The notes under the pieces are model-generated. The model ran no database searches. It was not told the origin of the DNA and worked only from the letters and a program-made list of their open reading frames with translations. A program made the position numbers and the translations under genes. This document shows positions 26,439-38,092 of a stretch of 64,000 nt of DNA, in pieces (position 1 is the stretch's first letter; each line of letters opens with the position of its first letter). This DNA is from Pneumocystis sp. 'macacae'. Its lineage: Eukaryota; Ascomycota; Pneumocystomycetes; Pneumocystales; Pneumocystaceae. Location of the stretch: NCBI GenBank assembly GCA_018127085.1, contig CM030722.1, positions 372,001 through 436,000 of the forward strand. The letters run 5' to 3'.

Positions 26439-28643
26439 ATGGAGAAAGAAAAGGAAGAGAATAATAGTGAAATAGGAATTTTTTTGAATAAAAAAGATGA
26501 AATACATGATAAAAAAGAAGAAGAACTGTGTTCTTATGGGCTTTTCCGTCTAGATACTGCTTTGGATGGGGGATCGGGTACAATACCAGATGAAGCGTTG
26601 TTGACTACAGCAACCTCTTATGGAGATGATATTATGAGCACAAGTGATGATTTGGACTATACAGATGGCTCTGATTTTGAAGATGCATGCTGTTCTACAT
26701 GTGCACCATGTTTTGAGCTTAAGTATGTCATTTGCAATTTTTTTGTTGCTAACTGGGTTAGGCCATATAAACACCAAGTGGGGGGACATCATACGTTGTT
26801 TAGGTTTTCTAAACGAACTGTGTGCAAGGTTTTGTTTTGGTCTTTCCTAGATTTGTATTGATGAGTATGTAGCCGTTGGTTAAGCGCGAAAACGAGTTTT
26901 ATGAAGCGATTGAGCATTTGCATCAGGATTTACTTGAGTTTATGCCAAAATATATAGGCGTGCTGAATGTAACATATAAGGATAATATGCATATGGTTTC
27001 TCTTGATAAAAATACATTTCAAATGCACTCTACAAAAGATTTGGAAAATTCTCAATCTGCGAAGGAAGATGTAATGTCACTACCTAAAATTCCTCATGAA
27101 AAAAACCGTCGTGCATTTTCAGTTGTATGCCCTGTTGTAGCTTATATTGAAGGTAAAGAAGGATGCCACTCTCAGTTTCCTGCATGGGGAACAACAATTC
27201 ATCAAAGCTTTGATGAACAGATTTTGAGAGAGTCTCGCTCAAAAAATATGAATAAACATCGTATTGTTCGGCAAAGGACGCATTTTTTACGTAGGAATGA
27301 TAAATATCCTCAAGAAAGAAATTACTCAGATCCATTGACGATGAATGCATTTGATCATACGAGCATTTCATCTTTAGGATTCTCTCGTAGAAATTCATAT
27401 ATATTAAAACGGCGGCACTCTACTGAACATGTACGTGATAATAAGGAATCTGAAGATTTTGAGGATTGTACATTTAATCATAGACTTCAGTCTGTGAAGA
27501 CTTTAACATTGGATAACGATGAAGATAAAAAGGAAAATGACCAGAAAATGTCTCCTCATTATTCTCCTAGTAATGATATTTTTTCTATGGATGATCTTAA
27601 TGAGTCTTTACCTAAAAATAGTTCTTTAAAAAATGTAAATTCATCTCATGAAAGTCACAAGAATCTATCTTCATATATAGAAGCAGGAATTAATTGGTCT
27701 CAGCGTTGTTTTGATTTAGAACGTGCTAAACGATTGAAAGAATTACAAAACCAACAAGCTATCTCAATTACACCTATATCAGGAGACTTTGTAGACAGCC
27801 TCCAAGACTCTACTGGAATTGAAAGATTCATTTTAATAGAAGATCTTGCATCAGGTATGAAGCGTCCATGTGTTTTAGACTTGAAAATGGGTACACGTCA
27901 ATATGGTGTAGATGCAAGTGAAAAAAAGCGTGCTTCTCAGATTAAAAAGTGTGCAATGACTACGTCTCGTGAATTAGGAGTAAGAATTTGTGGAATGCAA
28001 GTTTGGAATCGTAAAACAAATGCATATTTATTTCAAGATAAATATCATGGTCGTAATCTTAAGGCAGAAGTAGATTTTCAAGCGACTTTAACAAGATTTT
28101 TACATGATGGACGAACAGAAGAGGAAGGTGGCGGTGTTTTTTATGATAAAATTCCAATCATATTAAATAAGCTTGTACAACTAGAAAAAATAGTTCGGAC
28201 ACTTAAAGGTTATCGTTTTTATGCTAGTAGTTTACTGCTTTTATACGATGGTGGATATTATGAAAGTGATGAAGAATATTTTACAAATATAAAAAAGGAC
28301 TCTAGTTTTGACATTGATATTAAAATAATTGATTTTGCTAATTGTATAATACAAGAAAATAATTTTTCTGATGATACGAAATATCCACCAAAACATCCAA
28401 ATTCATGTGATTATGGTTATATAAGAGGTTTACGAACATTACGAATATATTTATATAAGTAAACTAAATTGTTTTTATTGTTTATTTAGTTAATTATTTT
28501 TTAGAATTTGGAAAGAGGCGCCGAATAAATACTTTATTCAACAATCTTATAAAAAGGATTTTCCTCATTGGAATATAGAGCATACAGAATCAGATTTAGA
28601 AAAAAAAAAAAATATTACTGATGAAAGTGATGTATCAGTATAA
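26439..28643 (+). CDS. kcs1: Inositol hexakisphosphate kinase Kcs1
   Basis: Makes inositol pyrophosphates (5-IP7) from IP6 using ATP, second messengers read by SPX domains. An acidic N-terminus with a Cys patch (CCSTCAPCFE) joins through intron 26723-26761 to YKHQVGGHHTLFRFSKRTVC. Intron 26829-26872 then leads to KPLVKRENEFYEAI, the conserved entry to the kinase fold. A long disordered insert follows. The catalytic IPK signature is PCVLDLKMG, then GTRQYG and SQIKKCAMTTSRELGVRICG. Next come GMQVWN, GYRFYASSLLLLYDG and the metal-binding IKIIDFANC. The final intron 28459-28504 adds IWKEAPNKYF and an acidic tail ending at TAA 28643. At about 690 residues it is shorter than budding-yeast Kcs1. Confidence 0.93.
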
Positions 28644-28904
28644 TAATTATACAATAAAGTCCCGTTCTGCTAAGTTATTTAATATATTTAGTTTCTATAA
28701 TCTATAAATTTCTATTTTATTTTGTTATATATTAATATTATATTTGATGCACCCTAAATGTCACGTATAATCTATACGCAAAATACTATCTGTGCAGTTT
28801 TAAATGAATATTTATTCCAACAAATTACTGCTTAATTTAAACATGTATAAATTCTATTTTTAAGCTTTAACATTAATAAGTTTTTATTTTACTTTATAAA
28901 TGTA

Positions 28905-29077
28905 GGTTTCAATCAAAGGTTTTATTTAAAAGCGGTATTTTAACCATTAAAATATAACTTCTGCTGAAGCCCGATAGTATATAAAAAAATACTAAATTTA
29001 TATTTGCGGATAGTTTACGACCAAAGATGTAAAAATCATTTAAGGTCGAGATAAATCCGCAAGAATCATATACAAGT
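28905..29077 (+). ncRNA. Candidate structured RNA, two-hairpin H/ACA-like layout
   Basis: Between convergent kcs1 and rpl26, two hairpins stand out in otherwise plain AT-rich DNA. Hairpin 1 pairs GGTTTCA (28905-28911) with TGAAGCC (28965-28971) and has an inner stem TATTTTAA/TTAAAATA (28936-28943/28947-28954). ATAGTA at 28974-28979 fits the H-box pattern ANANNA. Hairpin 2 pairs TTGCGGAT (29004-29011) with ATCCGCAA (29055-29062), then an internal loop AGTTTA/AGATAA, then CGACC/GGTCG (29018-29022/29044-29048). An ACA follows at 29072-29074. The order hairpin-H-hairpin-ACA is that of an H/ACA snoRNA. However, loop-to-ACA spacing is longer than usual and the hairpin 1 pocket is irregular. I found no rRNA target by eye. 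Confidence 0.4.
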
Positions 29078-29093
29078 TACAAATAAAAATGTA

Positions 29094-29128
29094 TATAATA
29101 ATATAATATAATATATATATATATATAA
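29094..29128. repeat. AT microsatellite
   Basis: A run of TA/AT dinucleotides and near variants just after the candidate RNA and before the rpl26 stop codon. Confidence 0.8.
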
Positions 29129-29149
29129 ATTAATTTCAAAAAACCAATT

Positions 29150-29840
29150 ATCTATTTGCTCCCTCCTTTCCTTAGAATCATTTTTTCACGATCTTTATCT
29201 ATTTTTAATTTTGTAATAACTACTTTGCTAGCATTAATACCAACAGGTACCGTTGAACCATTAGCTTTATCTCTAGTAATCCGTTCAATATATATAACAT
29301 ATTTCTTTCTATAAACTTGTGTCACTTTTCCTTCACGTCCTTTGTAACTGCAAATATAAGGTCAAAATAAAGAAATATCTAAAATTATTGTACCTTCCAC
29401 GAGTAACTAAAACTTCGTCATTAATTCGAATTGGTAACGATTTAATCTTCAAATATTAATGTTTAAAATGAAATATACGCCTCCTTACATGATGTTTTTT
29501 CTTTAATTCATCTGAAAGAGGAGATGTCATAAGAATTCTACGTTTAGAAGACGGAGCACAAAAATATGCCTAGATTTTGTCAAGTTAAGTCATTTAAACA
29601 TAAAAAATACGTACTTTCCGTTGCTTTCTTCTGGATGATGTGACGCCTAAAAACCGTCCATTAGTATTTTGTTTTACTAAAGACAAACATATGAAAAAAT
29701 CTATTAATGACATTTATCACAAAATATTGGTTTTTAATTAGAAAAAAAAATAATTTTTCTAAAAACAACAATATCTTTACGGAATAAAGATTTTCATATG
29801 TTTCTTCAAGAAAAGAGTCTTTACTGGAGGAAAACTTCAT
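29150..29840 (-). CDS. rpl26: 60S ribosomal protein L26 (uL24)
   Basis: Large-subunit ribosomal protein near the peptide exit tunnel. The first exon (29825-29840) is only 16 nt and codes MKFSS plus one base. A 178-nt intron (29647-29824), long for this genome, then gives [18 protein letters not shown]. Further exons read [76 protein letters not shown] and [20 protein letters not shown], ending RKGGSK at TAG 29150. The protein is full length and canonical. The long first intron beside a tiny first exon is common in fungal ribosomal protein genes and often carries regulation. A frame reading on from MKFSS into the intron is not L26. Confidence 0.95.
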
Positions 29841-30931
29841 AATATTGGTTCAATAAAAAGAGGTTCACTTTACGATTTGTTCAGTCACTAAAATTCCTGA
29901 TAATAAACCCTAATTATATTTAGGGTTTGAAGAGATTTTTTAAGAATCTAAGAATTGTATTTTTTTGAAAAAAAACTTGTTATTTTAAAAAAAGAGGAAT
30001 TTGTGACTTTTATTTTAGAATTAAATATTTGAATATTTTTATATTTATAAAATATTGTGTTAGTTTTAATAGACTAATTAATTTAATAAAATAAAATTTA
30101 AATACAAATAAAATACTTGAAGTTAAAATTAGATAAAAGTTATATTTTTATTTCTGGATTATATATATTTATTTAGATTAATAATATTTTGAAAATATTA
30201 ATATATTAATTTTCTATGAATCATTCTCATTCATTAAAATTATAGTATTTTAATGTATTAGATCATTCGTCATAATTAAATATTGTTTATTTTTTAATAT
30301 AAATAGACAAATAAAATCATATAAATAATTTTTCTATTTAACATTTAATCTAGTAAAATATATTAAAACTTCATGTAACTATAAAACAATAAAATTAAAA
30401 ATAGATCATAATATAACGTATGTTTTTTATTTTTGTATTTTAATATGAGTTTTTAAATTTTGAAAATAAAAGAAAATAGTTTTGAAATTTGTTTTAAATA
30501 AAATTTAAAATTAATATTATTTATTAATTTTCTATAAAAATTTATTTAAAACAACAATTTAAAAATTTTAAAAATTTAAAATATCTTTTATAAACAAATC
30601 CTATACCATTTTTTATAAATAATTTAATATTTGATATATATGCTCTATAATTAATAAAATTATATAATATTTTTTTAATTAAAAAATATATTATTTAATA
30701 ATATATAAAATTTATTATACAACACTAAAATCTAAATTCTGTCAAATTAATATTTATATCTTTTTAATTTATATCTTAATCCTTTTAAAACATGTAAATT
30801 TATGCTCATTTATATTCCATAAATACTATAATTTCTGAATATTAAAATTATCTTTTTAGTTATGTTAAACAATAGTTTATTCATGAATACCAGAATTTGT
30901 TTTAAAACGCAAAATAGATAGTCTCAAATAT
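29841..30931. other. AT-rich intergenic region
   Basis: About 1.1 kb between the rpl26 start and the 3' end of the RING-CH gene. It consists mostly of A/T runs. No coding frame, tRNA-like B box or tandem repeat was recognised. Confidence 0.5.
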
Positions 30932-32281
30932 TCAATCCCTTTCGCCATAATTTAATATTCTTCTTGAACGCCTTTGTTTAACTTTTTGATATTTATAAAA
31001 AAGAGTAATTGCATCCTAATATAAGTTAGAAATACTTAAAGTATAATTAATTCATATTACTTTAAGAACAATAAATAAACATCCACCAATAATGCTACAA
31101 TGAAACTTACTAGGGATCCATTTTTTTATTATAGGAATTTTAATGATACAACTAAAAACAGTAAAAAATGTTTTATATAAATCAATATTTAATACTTCCC
31201 CATTATACTACTGATTTTTGGAAACATAAGCGCTCCTACTAATATTCTTCCAAAATCGAAATCCTCAAATACTATCATTCTTCCTCTTATATCATGAGCT
31301 CCTTGATTTTCTGAAATTCTTGGATTCATTTGTCTTATTGTTTGAGTATTTAAAAATATGTTGTCTGATGATTCATCTTGAGGCAAAAGTTCTTGTCCAA
31401 GTCTTCTGTGTATTGGAAGTATAAAATGTCTATAAATAGTATTATAAATAATTCGAATCCATGGTAAAACACAAAGAGTAAACGTAGGAGATAAAGGTTG
31501 TGAAATATCTAAAGCTTGATCTCCAAAAAAAATAAGAGGAATAATTGGAATAATCGTATCAAATTGATTAAACTGACTAAATACTAATATAAAAGGAATT
31601 GATGGAAGCCCCAATGCAAGCTCTTAAACAAATTTAGAGTTTAATTAAACACCATTATACAAACATACTCCAAAAATGATCAGGATTGTTTTCAAATTCC
31701 ATAATTTTTTGTGCATCTATTTCACCACAAACAGTGTAAACGGTATGAATTCCATAAAATGCAGCAGAAATTAATGCAGAACTTCCAAGCCCTATATTCA
31801 TTCAGGAAAATAGAATTGATGTTTTTTTAATAATACCACAAAGAATAAACACCGGCACTGATTTCTGCAAAACTTTATCAATTTTTGACATAAACCAAAG
31901 TATAAATGTTGAAGAATCACGAAACCGGAAAGGATATTTACACTGAGGACATAAAACCTTAATAATTTAACACATATTTATGTTTAAAATAAAAAAATAG
32001 TATACTGGTTTATCTAAAAAACCTGCTTTCTGACTTTCAGCTATCCAACTCAATAAACACTTCTCATGTGCAATTAAGCCACATTTACATGGGCTCTTCC
32101 ACGAAGAAGAACTATTTAAGTCTTCTAAAATATCGTCAAAGCATATCCAGCATCTTCTAGATGTTGATAATGTTTTTTCCATATTGGAGCTTTGAATAAA
32201 TTCATTTTCTTTATTATTTAAGCTTTCATTGTCGCAAAAAAACACATCTTTGTCAATAATCAATTGAGAAGACCCTACCAT
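30932..32281 (-). CDS. RING-CH (MARCH5-like) multi-pass membrane E3 ligase
   Basis: Predicted membrane ubiquitin ligase. ATG at 32281. The RING-CH finger starts CWICFDD, continues SPCKCGLIAHEKCLLSWIAE and ends, after an intron, LCPQCKYPFRF (C4HC3). A transmembrane-rich part follows, including GSSALISAAFYGIHTVYTVC and LGLPSIPFILVFSQF. The latter resembles the GLPTIPVMLILG segment of MARCH5. The frame appears to stop at 31189. An intron there (donor GTATTA, acceptor TTTTTAG) extends it to exons coding SIIGGCLFIVLKDAITLFYK and YQKVKQRRSRRILNYGERD, giving the end at 30932. This hydrophobic helix plus Arg-rich tail looks genuine. Family placement is by similarity only. A mitochondrial or ER location is possible. 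Confidence 0.75.
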
Positions 32282-32460
32282 AAATGTTTTAAAAATATTT
32301 ATAGAAGTTTTTTTCTAAAAACACTTCTATTATTTCTTAAAATACTGGTTAAACAATTAAATCGACAATCTCCAAAATGTTATATTTAAAAAAACTCCAA
32401 TTGAAAATATTTCAAAAAAGGAATATAATTTAATGATATAAGTAAATAAAAATCAATAAA

Positions 32461-34610
32461 ATGAATGAATTTCAAGAAAGCAGTGATATTTCAAGCGATT
32501 TTTATCAAGAACATAATGTTTCTTCTGATGAAGAATATGAAATTTCTCTTAAAAAAAAAAGATCTATTAAAAATACAATAAAACAAAACAAGAAAGACTC
32601 TAGTAAGGAAATCGATTCATTTTTTGAAACTGAATAAATTTAAGCAAAAACTACAAGACAGTCTTCTCGAACTAAAGGAGAAAATAATGAAAAACAGGAA
32701 TCTAAGATTCAAGATAAAGAAGTGAAGAATACACCAAATAAATACTGTAGACATGAAAATTTACAGAAATCACTCTTCATTAAAAAATGGACCCATGTAA
32801 ATGATATTAATAAAACATTATTTGAAACAGTTGATAAAGTGGATGAAAAAAGTGAATGGACATTAAGATATTTAAAAGAAGACAAAATATATAGTGTGGA
32901 TTTATCGTATGTTTTTTGAAAATAGAACCTTTATAGTCAACTGAATTGTTGGTTTAGAGTATTAGATATTTTTTTAAAGGCAATTCCATCTTTAAAAGTA
33001 TATATAGGTGCATACGAACCCTCAAAATTACATAACTTTGAACCGTTTTCTTTTTATTCTTTAAGTAAAACATACCCATCAAAAACGGGATATATTATTC
33101 ATACAGGTTTCCCTATATGGGGATTAGATTGGTGTCCTGGATGTTTAAAGGGTATTAAAATTTAAAATAAAGAATTCTAGGAAAGCAATTTACTAATACT
33201 AGTATTTAGGAAAACAATATTTAGCAATCTCAGGGCATCCTGATTATGAAACACATTCAATGCTTTTGTCTACAGCAGAACCTAAAAATTCTGCTATTCA
33301 AATATGGTCATTCATTCCTGGACCTAATAATGAATTGATTAATCAGCCTTTATTAGAAATATTTATTTTTCATTCATTTGGTTCTGTTTGGGATCTTAAG
33401 TGGTGTCCTTTAACATCAAAAATAGACGGGAAACTTGGTTTTTTGGCATCTATATTTAGTGATGGTTGTGGAAGAATATTTTCAGTTCCTTTTCCAAATA
33501 ATTTTAACAAAACACTTTACAGTAAGAAAATAAACATCTATAGTTTCGTTAACTTTTCTAGTGAAACTTGAAAAAGTTGAATTATCTTTAAAAATCTACA
33601 ATACTAGATGTACATGTTTATGTTGGTTATCCTCAAACAAAATTGCTGTAGGTACTTCTAATGGTTAGTTTAGTAAACAGTAGCTTTTAAATATGTTTAC
33701 AGATATATTTCTAGGTCAAATATGTATTTTTGATCTTGAAAAAAAAAATCGTGAGTATTATATTTTTAAGAAAACTTTATCCAATATTTTCTAGCAAATA
33801 TTCCAATCATATCATTTTTTTGTCATAATACATACATAAGAAATATTACATCATGTTCACCTTCATATCCAAATTTATTAATTAGTTCAGCATATGACTG
33901 TACTATAAAAATAACTGATATTAAGGATCCTTTAGGTGATATGGCATTTATACAGAGACAAAGAGGTTTTATCTTTTTTCTTAAGAATTATTCTTATTAA
34001 CCCGTAAGCTATGAATTTTATTATTCAATGGTGGGATAAACTTTCATGCATTATTCTTAGTGATAATATATGTGGTTTACGTTTTACTTTTTTTGATTCT
34101 TTACAATCTTCTAATCATATAATTTCTCTCGACGGAACACTTTGGGCAGCAGCAATAAGTCCAGTACACCCATTTGTAGCGGTTGTTGGAGCTGATGGAA
34201 CAACTACTATAGTTAATTTTATTAAAAAGACGTTTTCAAAATTACGTCAGGTAGGGAAATTCCAATAAAATATAAATATGCTAATTTGTAAAATAGCCTC
34301 TTTCTATTCGTAAAATATATCAATTAAGTATTAATTATGAAGATATGAGTTATCTTTTAGTTGAAAATTTCAAACCAGAGGTAATTATTTGATATTATTA
34401 TTCCTTTACTAATATTTAGAAATATCAGAAAGTTAAATCTAGCCCTGTAATATTTCCTCCAGAAATTGGAATTACGGTAGTAAGTATATAATTTATATTA
34501 TTTATATAAGTAATTATGAGGCATCGTGGAATCCTAGCGAAAAATATGGTGGTTGGTTGGCAAGTGGCTCTGCATCAGGAATTCTTAGAGTTGAAGATCT
34601 TTCATTCTGA
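32461..34610 (+). CDS. sfc6: TFIIIC WD-repeat subunit (Sfc6/Tfc6/GTF3C2-like)
   Basis: Probable B-box-binding-arm subunit of TFIIIC, the RNA polymerase III assembly factor. The N-terminus is acidic then basic, with RQSSRTKG after an intron that begins at GTAAGG (32601) and ends in TTTAAG (32643). The beta-propeller shows family-typical phrases: FPIWGLDWCPGCLKG, QYLAISGHPDYETHS, SAIQIWSFIPG, GSVWDLKWCPLTSKIDGKLG and FLASIFSDGCGRIFSVPFP. Later come CTCLCWLSSNKIAVGTSNG, LISSAYDCTIKITDIKD and GTLWAAAISPVHPFVAVVGA. The last exon ends GSASGILRVEDLSF at TGA 34608. The pattern of loosely spaced WD repeats with WxLDWCP and WDLKWCP is characteristic of GTF3C2/Sfc6. Many small introns. Confidence 0.75.
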
Positions 34611-35277
34611 ATTTTATATTAAAAATATTTGAACAATTTTTAAATATTATGAATTGAAAAATAATAAGTATTTTTTTAATGTTTATAAATTTAATAAAAT
34701 GCAATATATTATTATTATTAGAATTCAAATTATCTTAATTATTAATCTATTTTATAACCAAAACAAATCTATAATACATTTCATTAACTAAGCAACTTTT
34801 AATTTAATAGTTCAATAAAATTTTTACATTTTTTGAATATATATATAAATAAATATTAAAATAAAATTTAGGATTTCATAATATAAATAATAAATAATTT
34901 AATCAACATTATAAAATATTATAAATAAAATCAAAATATTAAACGCTATTAATAATCTTTGCATATAAAATCCACCATTTAAACATATAATCCTATTAAT
35001 ATATATTTATAATAAAAAATAATATTTGCAATAAAATCCATAAAATATTTTAAAAACAAAGACAATAAATACTACCCAAAAATGCAACCCTGAAATTAAA
35101 GTTTACTTTAAAATAATTATAAAATAGTCGAATGATAGCTACAAAATTTAATGTAAATATTTAAAAACAAATTCATTTGATATTCTGCTTAATATCAATA
35201 AAATATATGTTATATAACTTATGAACTTGAAATAGCATTATAATTTATGATCCAGACGTATACTTCAACACAACCTT
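34611..35277. other. Convergent AT-rich 3' intergenic region
   Basis: About 670 bp, strongly A/T, between the TFIIIC subunit and the RhoGEF gene. Nothing recognisable; presumably 3' untranslated regions. Confidence 0.5.
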
Positions 35278-37395
35278 TTAATAATCCAAGAACTTTATTA
35301 TTTCACCATGCGCCTTTATTCTAATACTCCTAATTATTGGCATTGATGTTTTATTTATTGTTGGAAGATTTCTATCAAAAAGTGATTCTTTTTGAGATAT
35401 ATCAGATTGCGAAATATCAAGATTAAACTGAGATCCATTAAGAATTTGTTGATCATCCATTTCTGAAACTTTAGAAAAATAACATAAATCGCATACACGA
35501 AGAATCCTGTATTTAGAAGGGTTCGAATTTTCCTTAGTTTTATCTAATGAAACAAAAGACATCCGTAAAAACAATGAATAAAAATATGAAACACTTTTTT
35601 TTTCTAATGGTAAAGTTTCCTTTAAAATAAGAAAATTCTAAATAAATTAATCAAGTAAAACAAAAAATATTTTTCTACATTTGTACTACATTCATGACAA
35701 ACAATTTTCCCGCAGAAACGGCAATGATGTTTTCTTCTAATCCAATTAAATGTTCCAAAGCACAGCATACACTTATGTGTAGAAGAATCTCGTACCCATA
35801 TTGGAGTAGAATAGTTGTTTATTATCAAATATTTCTGAGACAATTTAACTGGATTTTTCATATTCTTACAAGAAATAATTTGAAAAGTTTTTTTTGAAAT
35901 GAGATACTCATTTTTAGTGTTTTTAATAATTTTCATCCAATCTTCTTTTTCCTTTGAAGAATTACAACAAACATTCAAACTTCTTTTAGAACTTGAAATT
36001 CTCCAAGCATTATTGATTCCTTTAGTCATATAAAATTCATCATCAATATGTAACGTATCTAAAGGTAATCTAAAATTAAAATAATAAATTATTTTTTCAG
36101 AAATGTTCAAAAAAGTTGCTGGAGTTGCATAAATCAAACAATCATTAAATAAAAAAAGTATTTTCTTCTGATGAGTTCTACGACAAAACTTATATACGAA
36201 ACCCTGTTTTATAAAATATCGAGTTGGAATAGATAATAAAGGTTCATCCAAATTCAAAAGAGATCTTTGTATTTTCGACATCATTATCCAATTTTCATAT
36301 TGTCTAATGGTTTCATTCATCAATATAGCAACTATATTTCATTAATATAAAAAAATAAACTATGAAAACTACTTTCTTCTATAATACAAAAAGCCTTAGA
36401 TAATTCCTGGTAATCTTGATGATTTTTATCTGTATACCGTAATAACTCCTAAATAAAGTTAGATCAATAAATTGAATTTTCATTTTTTTAAAAAAATTAC
36501 ATAAAGTAACAGCTTGTAACGAGGTATTCTTTGTACAATGGAAAGAAGGTAACTTTGAAGGTCTAATCCGTTACATACTTTTTTTAATTCCGATTTCTAA
36601 TTATAAATTTAAAATCTAAATACATAAAATTGTTTTTTACCTTTATAAACGCATTAAATTGTGAATTCTCTTTAAATTCATGTTCTATCGCGCTAAGCGC
36701 AGATGAAAAATTTAAACAGTAAATAGAATAGATTTTTAAAGATGGACCCATTTGAAGAAAAATATCCCCTAAACAATCTTTTCTTGGATCCCAATTACAA
36801 ACTGTACCTGTATTAAAAGGGTCTAATCTTTCCTCCAACATCTTAAGCAATTTAGTGTTAAAATTAAAAATATCAATAAAATTGGAAAAAATCTTGAAAA
36901 TAATTAATATAAGAAAAAAATATAGATCCTTCATACATCAGAAATCCGTGTTTTCGAAAGAATAGGTGCAGATGTTGATAGAGAATCGAGAATAGGGTTA
37001 AAAAAATGCTTTAGAAATTAAAAAATGAAAAAAAATCCAAAATAATACATCCATAATAATACGCAATCCACTCAAATATGTCCTTTCTGTATCCAAAATT
37101 TCTACCGCTACATTCCAGCGCTTGCAACGTTCATGCAAAAGCATATCTGCCTCGATTAATGAACATGTTTTATCACGTAAAACACAACTATTCATCCGTG
37201 ACAAAACACTGTCGTTATCCGTACAATCCGTCAAAGAACACTCGGCACTCCCAAATGATATATTTCCATCTTTGCATGTCAAAGAACTTGTTTTTGTTGA
37301 CGATGTTTCGTATAAAAACGAATTCTCCAGATCAATTTCTTTACAAAAAGAATTATTTAGAGTATAAAACACATCGTCTTCTGATGAACTCAACC
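35278..37395 (-). CDS. RhoGEF-PH-FYVE protein (FGD-like)
   Basis: Predicted Rho/Cdc42 exchange factor recruited to PI3P membranes. Order of parts: a Ser-rich N-terminus (CKDGNISFGSAECSLTDCTD); a DH domain opening WNVAVEILDTERTYLSGLRI and continuing FNFNTKLLKMLEERLDPF; a PH domain (FIKQGFVYKFCRRTHQKKIL, FLFNDCLIYATP, KEKEDWMKII); and a C-terminal FYVE finger (CMLCFGTFNWIRRKHHCRFC, CHECS, then RVCDLCYF). All eight zinc-binding Cys and the RKHHCR signature are present. About 40 residues separate the third Cys pair from the last, longer than normal. The 5' end is open. The frame begins at a TTG near 37393, after a possible acceptor, and I could not place the initiating ATG; ATGs at about 37,430-37,460 are candidates. 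Stop TAA at 35278. Confidence 0.8.
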
Positions 37396-37475
37396 TATAA
37401 AGACGTTAAAAACAAACTGTGATCTATAATACTCATTTCTTCCGCTTCATCACTCATATTCCAATTATTTTAAAG

Positions 37476-37650
37476 ATTGCTGAGACAACATAACAGTAAG
37501 GTCCGGAGATCTAAGTGCGTTAAGTTGCTAGGACAACCAGAAGTTCTTATACCCTAACATGGCAACCTGTTGCATTCGTCGTATTTGTCCTTTCTTGGTT
37601 GCTATGACAACTCAGTGGGCTTAACATGGAAACGGAGTTGCCATGGCTAC
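37476..37650. promoter_or_regulatory. Cluster of four RFX X-box-like sites in a divergent promoter
   Basis: Four imperfect palindromes of X-box form lie within 175 bp: ATTGCTGAGACAAC (37476-37489), GTTGCTAGGACAAC (37524-37537), GTTGCTATGACAAC (37598-37611) and GTTGCCATGGCTAC (37637-37650). GCAACCTGTTGC at 37562-37573 adds two outward-facing half-sites. The ideal RFX site is GTTGCCATGGCAAC. The last site covers the ATG at 37643. Confidence 0.6.
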
Positions 37651-38090
37651 ACCCGAGACAACTCATGAAGAGCACGTGACTTGTATAGAAGAACAAAAGA
37701 GACAGAATTATACAACAAATAACAAAAATTTTTCATACAATATAACGAAGACACTTAGGAACACTTTTATTAGAAACGATATTTTTAAGGGTGCTTTTGT
37801 CGGTGCTGAGATTTTGCTATTCTTTAGAAATAAGAAAAACAATATATTAAAAACACATAAAACAAGATGCCTTGAAAGATGCATTCCGTGAATTAGTTGT
37901 CTTTTATGTGGGCTTATTATTACCTGTTTTCACCTTTTTTTATCTTATCATGTATTTTGAGCTCGGATTCATGCAAACAACATATAAACAAACAAGTTTA
38001 TGCCTTGACAATGAAAAAAATGAACAATCTAAACATAGATGTATCGTATATTTACAAAAAATAACTATCTTAAACTGCAAGCAATTTTAA
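37643..38090 (+). CDS. Small hypothetical single-pass membrane protein
   Basis: I do not recognise this family. ATG at 37643 (MATPETTHEEHV). An intron 37791-37866 (donor GTGCTT, acceptor ACAAG) keeps the frame and gives NDIFKDALKDAFRELVVFYV followed by GLLLPVFTFFYLIMYFELGF. This is an amphipathic helix running into one strong transmembrane helix, then a short polar Cys-containing tail. About 120 residues; TAA at 38088. The start codon lies inside an X-box-like site, so the true 5' end may differ. It ends 2 bp before the ATG of the next gene. Support is the intact frame across a plausible intron and the clear membrane helix. Confidence 0.4.
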
Positions 38091-38092
38091 AA

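Noticed and set aside
29094..29128. AT repeat as a possible centromere or origin element
   Set aside because: Too short and too common in this composition to support a function.
35519..35535. GGGTTCGAATTTTCC resembling a tRNA B box
   Set aside because: Lies in the coding exon of the FYVE region and has no matching A box or acceptor stem.
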